The notes below the pieces were generated by a model. The model was given only the letters and a program-made list of their open reading frames with translations, made no database searches and had not been told where the DNA came from. Both the position numbers and the translations under genes were made by a program. 64,000 bases of DNA from Glandiceps talaboti (taxonomy: Eukaryota > Hemichordata > Enteropneusta > Spengelidae), in contig NC_135551.1 of the NCBI RefSeq assembly GCF_964340395.1, positions 17,403,503 through 17,467,502 of the forward strand. The letters are read 5' to 3'. Within the stretch, counting starts at the first letter, position 1. Each line of letters opens with the position of its first letter. Shown one piece after another: positions 57,464 through 64,000 of the stretch.

Positions 57464-58593
57464 TAAGGGACCGGACAGAATTTACGGCAGGGGGTGGGCC
57501 TGGGGAGAAATTATCTTTGACTTGGTTTTTTTCCTGGCCCCCCCATCCACTGTGACCAAAATTTCACAGCCCCCCCTTTCAAAAGTATAAAAATTTCATG
57601 GCCCCCCCAAAAAAAAAAAAGAGAAAAAAAGTGCACAATATCCTGCCCCCTACAGTAACTAAAAAGAGTACAATTTTTTTTGTTACTGTAGCACAACTGT
57701 AATATTTCTTTTGGTACTACTATTATGTTACTATTTCAGCCCAAACAACTTAGTAGTTGTAGAGGAAGTTTTTTAGAAAACAAAAAAAACAAAAACATTT
57801 TGACTATACATGTAATCATACACATGTGGTATAATCTTGTTTATTTCCCAACTAGACACCATAAGTAGTCATCACTTAATACCAAGGCATTTGATGTGGT
57901 GGTTTTAACTGTCATTCACTGATACATACACAGAAACACAGACACAGAGTAAACACACATTCACATGCGTGATTTGTGAAAAACTGTAGTGGGGACATTT
58001 GTGGGGAGTATCTATTAAAAGGACATCACATCACCTACATAGTGTATTCAAATATCTATTTATACTCATAACACAATAACTATCTAATGTCAGACATTTG
58101 TGATGTCATGAAGTGCTAGCAAACTAAGGATTTTATGCACACTGAGGTCTGACAAATATAGCTTTCACTTTCCTATTACACCAAATGCATTACCAATACC
58201 CATGTAAATGTAAGACATTTGTGACTTCATGAAAGTGCAAAGAAATTCAGAATGTGTGGAATACTTAGATGTAATCAATATGCTTTCAGTTCCAAAACCA
58301 TACGTATTTAAACCTATAGTGTCAGGAATTTGTGTCTTCATGATGGGGACAGCAAATTCAGAATTGTATTCAATACACTGTACAGTGATCAGATGAGTAT
58401 TACTCACAGTTTTCTAAACCATTCACATTAAGCTTGAAGTGCAGTGTCAATGATGAATAGCCTTTGCAATACAATCCCTTTATTCATAATCTTGAATTTA
58501 TATAAAGGCAAGTTTCCATGATCCAGCCAGTCTACCTGATCTAGTTTGAACAATAAGGGAGCCATCCTGGTCTTTTTGATGGCTAGACCCATT

Positions 58594-59215
58594 TTATTCG
58601 CTGTCACTCTCACTCTCACTGTCACTGTCACTAGTACTTGATGTATCGGTGTCACTATCACTACGAATTTCTTCTAAAACAATATCTCCTTCTTCACTGT
58701 CACACAGTTCCTCTTCACTTTCATCACCTGTGTTCTTTTCAATCACTGACTTCTGTTGCTCTCTTGAAGTTCTTCTTAACACATCACATGTAACAGCTTT
58801 CAACATGTCATCCTTCCTACCATGTATGTTTAGTTGCTGATATTTCAAGTACTTGTCTAATTCAGCAACCTGAACAGAGCTTAACTTTCCATGCACAACT
58901 AAGTCAAGCCAATTATAGTCCTGGTACGGCTTGATTTTCTTCTCTTTTTCTGACTTAACCTTGTACGCATTCTCATTTCTTGAACATTCTTTAGGTTTTG
59001 CAGGTGTTGAACATATGCTTCAATATGTTTGCAATCAACATAAAATAATTTTGAAAATTCTTCCACCTATTATTGATTGTCAATTCATCCTTTCTGAATT
59101 TCCTTGTGATATTTGACCTGGGTTGCCAGTCATGTGCCTCTCTCTGCTTTCCTTCACTGTCAACAGTTGGACACTTAGGAACTGGAAGATAGTGCATTGG
59201 ACTGTCCGGGTCTGG
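58594..59215 (-). pseudogene. Transposon accessory ORF remnant
   Basis: The minus strand reads DPDSPMHYLPVPKCPTVDSE, FRKDELTINNRWKNFQNYF, then after a frameshift KHIEAYVQ, and after another KPYQDYNWLDLVVHGKLSSV, QVAELDKYLKYQQLNIHGRK and an acidic Ser/Asp-rich tail. The helical middle (LSSVQVAELDKYLKYQQL..GRKDDMLKAV) looks like a SAP-type DNA-binding motif. It probably derives from a DNA-binding accessory protein of the surrounding transposon; two frameshifts near 58995 and 59045 make it non-functional. The family assignment is by general resemblance only. Confidence 0.45.
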
Positions 59216-59515
59216 TACAGGTTATGGAATTCTTACCATCTCTGGTCCCAACCATGTATATTGACTAGAGTATTCATATACCTCTCCATTGCTTTAGTGC
59301 AAAGTCACTGATGAAAAAACACTTAACACCACGCAGACATCTAAATGCTTTACAATATTTAGTACAGATAGATGCATTTGATGATGCTGAGGAGGGAAAT
59401 AGTTTAATTTCACTGGTTTTAGATAGAAAGAAATACAAGTCTTGCCTCACATCTTCAGACTCTAGTGAGTCTGAGAGTGAAACTCAAGAATAGTGTCAAG
59501 GAAAGAAATAAAACA

Positions 59516-59516
<1 letters not shown>

Positions 59517-59598
<82 letters not shown>

Positions 59599-59848
59599 TA
59601 TCATGAACCATACAGTTCTAACCCAAATATTTCGAAGAGACGGAGCTCCTCGTCATCGGTGGGTGTCCAGTTCTGTCAAACAAGTCAAGTTCTGTTGCAC
59701 TTTAAATACTGAAGACAGTGCAACAGAACTTGACTTGTTTGACAGAACTGGAGACCCACCGATGAAGAGGAGCTCAGTCTCTTCGAAATATTTGGGTTAG
59801 AACTGTATGGTTCATGATATTATTTATATATAGAAACTCAGTGTTAAG

Positions 59849-59935
<87 letters not shown>
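59517..59935. mobile_element. TA-flanked long hairpin, nested in transposon
   Basis: TA array (59517-59592), inverted arms (about 59593-59700 and 59718-59827) and a second TA array (59851-59932). Arms include AATAATATCATGAACCATAC, AGTTCTAACCCAAATATTTC, GGTGGGTGTCCAGTTCTGTC (GGTGGGTCTCCAGTTCTGTC in the other arm) and AAACAAGTCAAGTTCTGTTG. Few mismatches separate the arms, so it is young or kept by gene conversion. Confidence 0.8.
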
Positions 59936-59945
<10 letters not shown>

Positions 59946-60042
59946 CTTGATGGTAATTACACACTGAACCTGTTTCCACAGTGCTAAAATGTATGTATGT
60001 ATGTATGTATGTATGTATGTATGTATGTATGTGTGTGTGTGT

Positions 60043-60081
<39 letters not shown>

Positions 60082-60085
60082 CAAC
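59936..60085. repeat. TATG and GT microsatellites
   Basis: TATG units near 59933-59943 and 59991-60031, then GT units to about 60079. Confidence 0.9.
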
Positions 60086-60422
60086 TTGGAGTATATAAGA
60101 GTAATTCAGGGTGTATCAAATTAATCTTGAGTAGTGTTTTTATGCTTCACTAAATAGGTACATACAAACGTACACTTCCATTTTAATACATAAATGAAAG
60201 TGTAGACATTCAATATTAAAGGCGATATCAAGTGCTATCTCATGCAATGCTAAATTTTCTAACATATTAATTTTTTTCAATGACAAAATATTTCGCGGCC
60301 CCCCCTTTCAAACCATGAGAATTTTCATGGCCCCCCCCCCCTTCAAGCCTCCCATTTTTTTCATGGCCCCCCAAATTTCTCCCCAGGCCCCCCCCCCGCC
60401 GTAAATTCTGTCCGGTCCCTAA

Positions 60423-60763
60423 ATCAGTCAGCTGTTTTATCCCCAGTGATATGTACGTTGATAGCAGCGATAAAAATGAGTGTACTAAAGACAGAAATAA
60501 GTCTGACGGGACTTTTGCGTTAAACACCAGGAATCACACACAGAAGACAAACCACACATGAGTACAAATGATTTACTTTATTAATTAAACAAAATTGACG
60601 TTGTGTTGAATATCTCTGTATCATACCTTTTTTGGATATGGCAATCACGTAATCAAATTGAATCCTAGTCCTGCGAGCCTATCTTTGATCTTAAGTTTAA
60701 AAGCGAATTAAGCAAAAAAGCTTTCGGATATATAATAATAATGTTTCTATAGATTTGAAGATG
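60423..60763. other. Downstream flank of EGF paralogue
   Basis: AT-rich; no exon recognised. Confidence 0.4.
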
Positions 60764-60769
60764 TTTATT
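60764..60769 (-). promoter_or_regulatory. Polyadenylation signal AATAAA (EGF paralogue)
   Basis: AATAAA on the minus strand, about 45 nt beyond the stop of the EGF paralogue's last exon. Confidence 0.5.
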
Positions 60770-60986
60770 AATGATAATCATAATCCACGGTAACGTTGTA
60801 TTTTCAGTTCAGTTCAAACGTTAGGAAGAAAGACATCATCCTCACATTGGCAGTAATAACCCTGCATGCAAGTTTTACCATCGGAATGTAGAACGTAACC
60901 ATCGTTGCAGTCGCAATGGTAACTACCTTTGGTATTAACACATAGTTGATCACACTCATCAATGTCACCATCACATTCATTGATAT

Positions 60987-62033
60987 CTGTAAATGAATAG
61001 TTAATTAATTATTATTATTGACGTCACATGCACTGATTTGTGTACACCTGTATACGAATGTATTCTTTGTGACCACAATTATTTTCAAATTAAGAGTGAG
61101 GGGAAATCATTCTACGATGATGGCCATAATCATTTTTTTTCTAACGAAACTCAGTAGTCTACTGAGTACATAGTTTTGATACAGGATACAACAAAAATTG
61201 CCTTTTTGACGAATAATATCAAGCATTTGGATCAAAATGACAAAACTTTGTCTTGTACGATTTCGACATTTTTATTTATGATGACATGTAATTTAAAAAA
61301 AAAAAAAAGGTAAATTGCCGTCTGCAAAATATGGAAAATCTGATACATATATTGCAGGTATCAGATATCATCATAATGTAAACAAAACTATACTTTAATG
61401 CTTTTAATGTTACGATGAATATTACAGGGACAAACACTGAAAGCTTTGAGTCAATTTCGTTATTTTCAACAAAGTTATAAAATATTTCTACAAACAGAAT
61501 TGGATTAAAAATCGCCTAAACAACAACCTTAAAACGCCCCTTACAAAATTATGACATTGTCCGTGATTACGTACGTAATCCAGTTAAACTAAATAACTAG
61601 CATATGTATGGGAAAGTTATCGTAGCAAAGTGAAAAATACGTTTCAACCTTTGTCCTTTCTTTTAAAGAGGTACTCCCCCGGCAATCGTTCGGTAACCTT
61701 CCGAGCGAATATCCGAGGTCTCGTAACAAGACTGTGGTTCGAAAATGATTACAGGGCCGGGGTTCATACCTTCGTTGTAGATGTTGACCAACGTTTGCTA
61801 TGATCTACCTGACAGCTTAAAGCTTATTTCACATCTAAATTGTAATCCCCAATCCATGCTGGCCTTTATGTTTGCTTGTTCGGTCATTCTTTTCGATATC
61901 ACTATCCAGTGTATAAAGATGACAACATACAGCTTTATTAGTATACACTATAAATGGAACATTAATAATATTATTTACTTATAAATTACTGAACGCTTTA
62001 AGGATTTATACCTGTTATTACATACTATCTTAC
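60987..62033. other. Intron of the EGF paralogue
   Basis: AT-rich DNA with an A-run near 61293. Nothing else recognised. Confidence 0.4.
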
Positions 62034-62135
62034 CTTGGCAGTTTGGTGTACCAGGCACTAATTCATAGCCATTGTAACAATGGCATACTGCTACATCGTT
62101 CTCAGTTTCACAGATATGTTCACAACCTGAGCTAC

Positions 62136-62265
62136 TAGTCTGTAGTCTGTAAGGTACGCTGTGACGGGGCGCCCTCAAACATCGGCCAACCCCTAACAGG
62201 TTGAGAGGTTGAGGTGAGAGGAGGCCGGTGAGGGCGAAACGTCACGACGTATCTTACAGTCTGCG
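62136..62265. mobile_element. MITE family D copy inside an exon
   Basis: The left end AGTCTGTAAGGTACGCTGTG and the inverse of the right end, AGACTGTAAGATACGTCGTG, are inverted repeats extending into GCCCTCA and CGGCC. GCTAC (or GCTACT) is duplicated at 62131 and 62266. It has the best-preserved ends of the three family D copies. Confidence 0.8.
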
Positions 62266-62293
62266 GCTACTGTGAAAGCATGTGCATCGTAGC

Positions 62294-64000
<1,707 letters not shown>

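Larger units (their letters stand above)
57467..60419. mobile_element. Harbinger-like DNA transposon, ~2.95 kb
   Basis: Terminal inverted repeats start GGGACCGGACAGAATTTACG and extend through GGCCTGGGGAGAAATT, about 45 bp with a variable G-run. TAA flanks both sides (57464-57466 and 60420-60422), the three-base T-W-A duplication of PIF/Harbinger elements. Inside are a minus-strand ORF remnant (58594-59215) and a nested TA-flanked hairpin. No intact nuclease-type transposase was recognised, so this copy is probably non-autonomous or decayed. Confidence 0.75.
60814..62293 (-). pseudogene. 3' fragment of a second EGF-repeat gene, one exon split by a MITE
   Basis: Terminal exon 60986-60814 is intact: DINECDGDIDECDQLC, GSYHCDCNDGY, then GYYCQCEDDVFLPNV and stop. 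Its Cys1-Cys2-Cys3 spacing (6 and 3 residues) equals that of the last exon of the 38780-45189 gene, but its tail has two extra cysteines. The exon before it (62293-62271 plus 62135-62034) encodes GCEHICETENDVAVCHCYNG and resembles exon 9 of that gene. It is interrupted by 130 bp of MITE between Cys1 and Cys2. Without the insert it would be 125 nt, two more than the standard 123, so it also carries a frameshift. Both introns are phase 1. No further EGF exons occur between here and the window end, so this is a truncated, probably dead paralogue. Confidence 0.75.

Noticed and set aside
59311-59493. 60-codon acidic plus-strand frame in the transposon
   Set aside because: Ser/Glu-rich end resembles low-complexity sequence; no link to a transposase could be shown.
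59716-59800. Second hammerhead (CCGATGA with CTTCGAAA)
   Set aside because: The core has C for the invariant U and stem II does not pair in the right register.

Overview
This window is nuclear DNA from an animal. Genes are split into exons with GT/AG splice sites, proteins carry extracellular EGF and thrombospondin modules, and most of the DNA is AT-rich, low-complexity and transposon-derived. A Golgi sialyltransferase of the ST6GALNAC type, a galactose-3-O-sulfotransferase-type enzyme, a PRSS23/35-like protein and a prokineticin-type domain together point to an invertebrate deuterostome. A hemichordate or cephalochordate seems plausible; this is inference from gene content, and the sequence does not name the species.

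Layout. 1-10.8 kb is gene-poor: a CCCAA minisatellite, a tRNA-derived SINE, a ~350-bp MITE, a ~58-bp minisatellite, and a 670-bp foldback element beside a long CT tract. 10.8-11.0 kb (+) holds the last exon of a small secreted prokineticin/colipase-fold protein. 11-26 kb is mostly repeats, with MITEs, a degenerate ~130-bp tandem array, TA-flanked hairpins and one unassigned possible exon at 23.4 kb. 26.28-27.43 kb (-) encodes a PRSS23/35-like serine protease homologue that has lost catalytic His and Ser. 33.19-35.06 kb (+) is a two-exon Golgi sulfotransferase. 38.78-45.19 kb (-) is a complete ten-exon gene for a secreted protein (485 aa) with a signal peptide, one thrombospondin type 1 repeat and nine EGF modules. 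50.01-56.38 kb (-) is a complete five-exon sialyltransferase (418 aa). I assembled the multi-exon models by hand; exon lengths, phases and protein motifs agree with one another.

The right end repeats this order. At 60.8-62.3 kb lie the last two exons of an EGF-gene paralogue, one split by a 130-bp MITE. At 62.8-64.0 kb lies the 3' part of a second sialyltransferase gene. A ~2.95-kb Harbinger-like DNA transposon (57.47-60.42 kb) with TAA target duplications separates the two blocks. LINE remnants with different C-terminal domains sit at 48.6, 52.9 and 55.3 kb.

The most unusual material is structural. Foldback elements are bounded on both sides by TA microsatellites (18.6, 53.8 and 59.6 kb), and one has a hammerhead-ribozyme-like core at its apex. 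One MITE sits exactly on a splice donor and leaves it intact through its target duplication. The two Golgi enzymes may both modify secreted or surface glycans, but nothing in the sequence shows that the genes are co-regulated.
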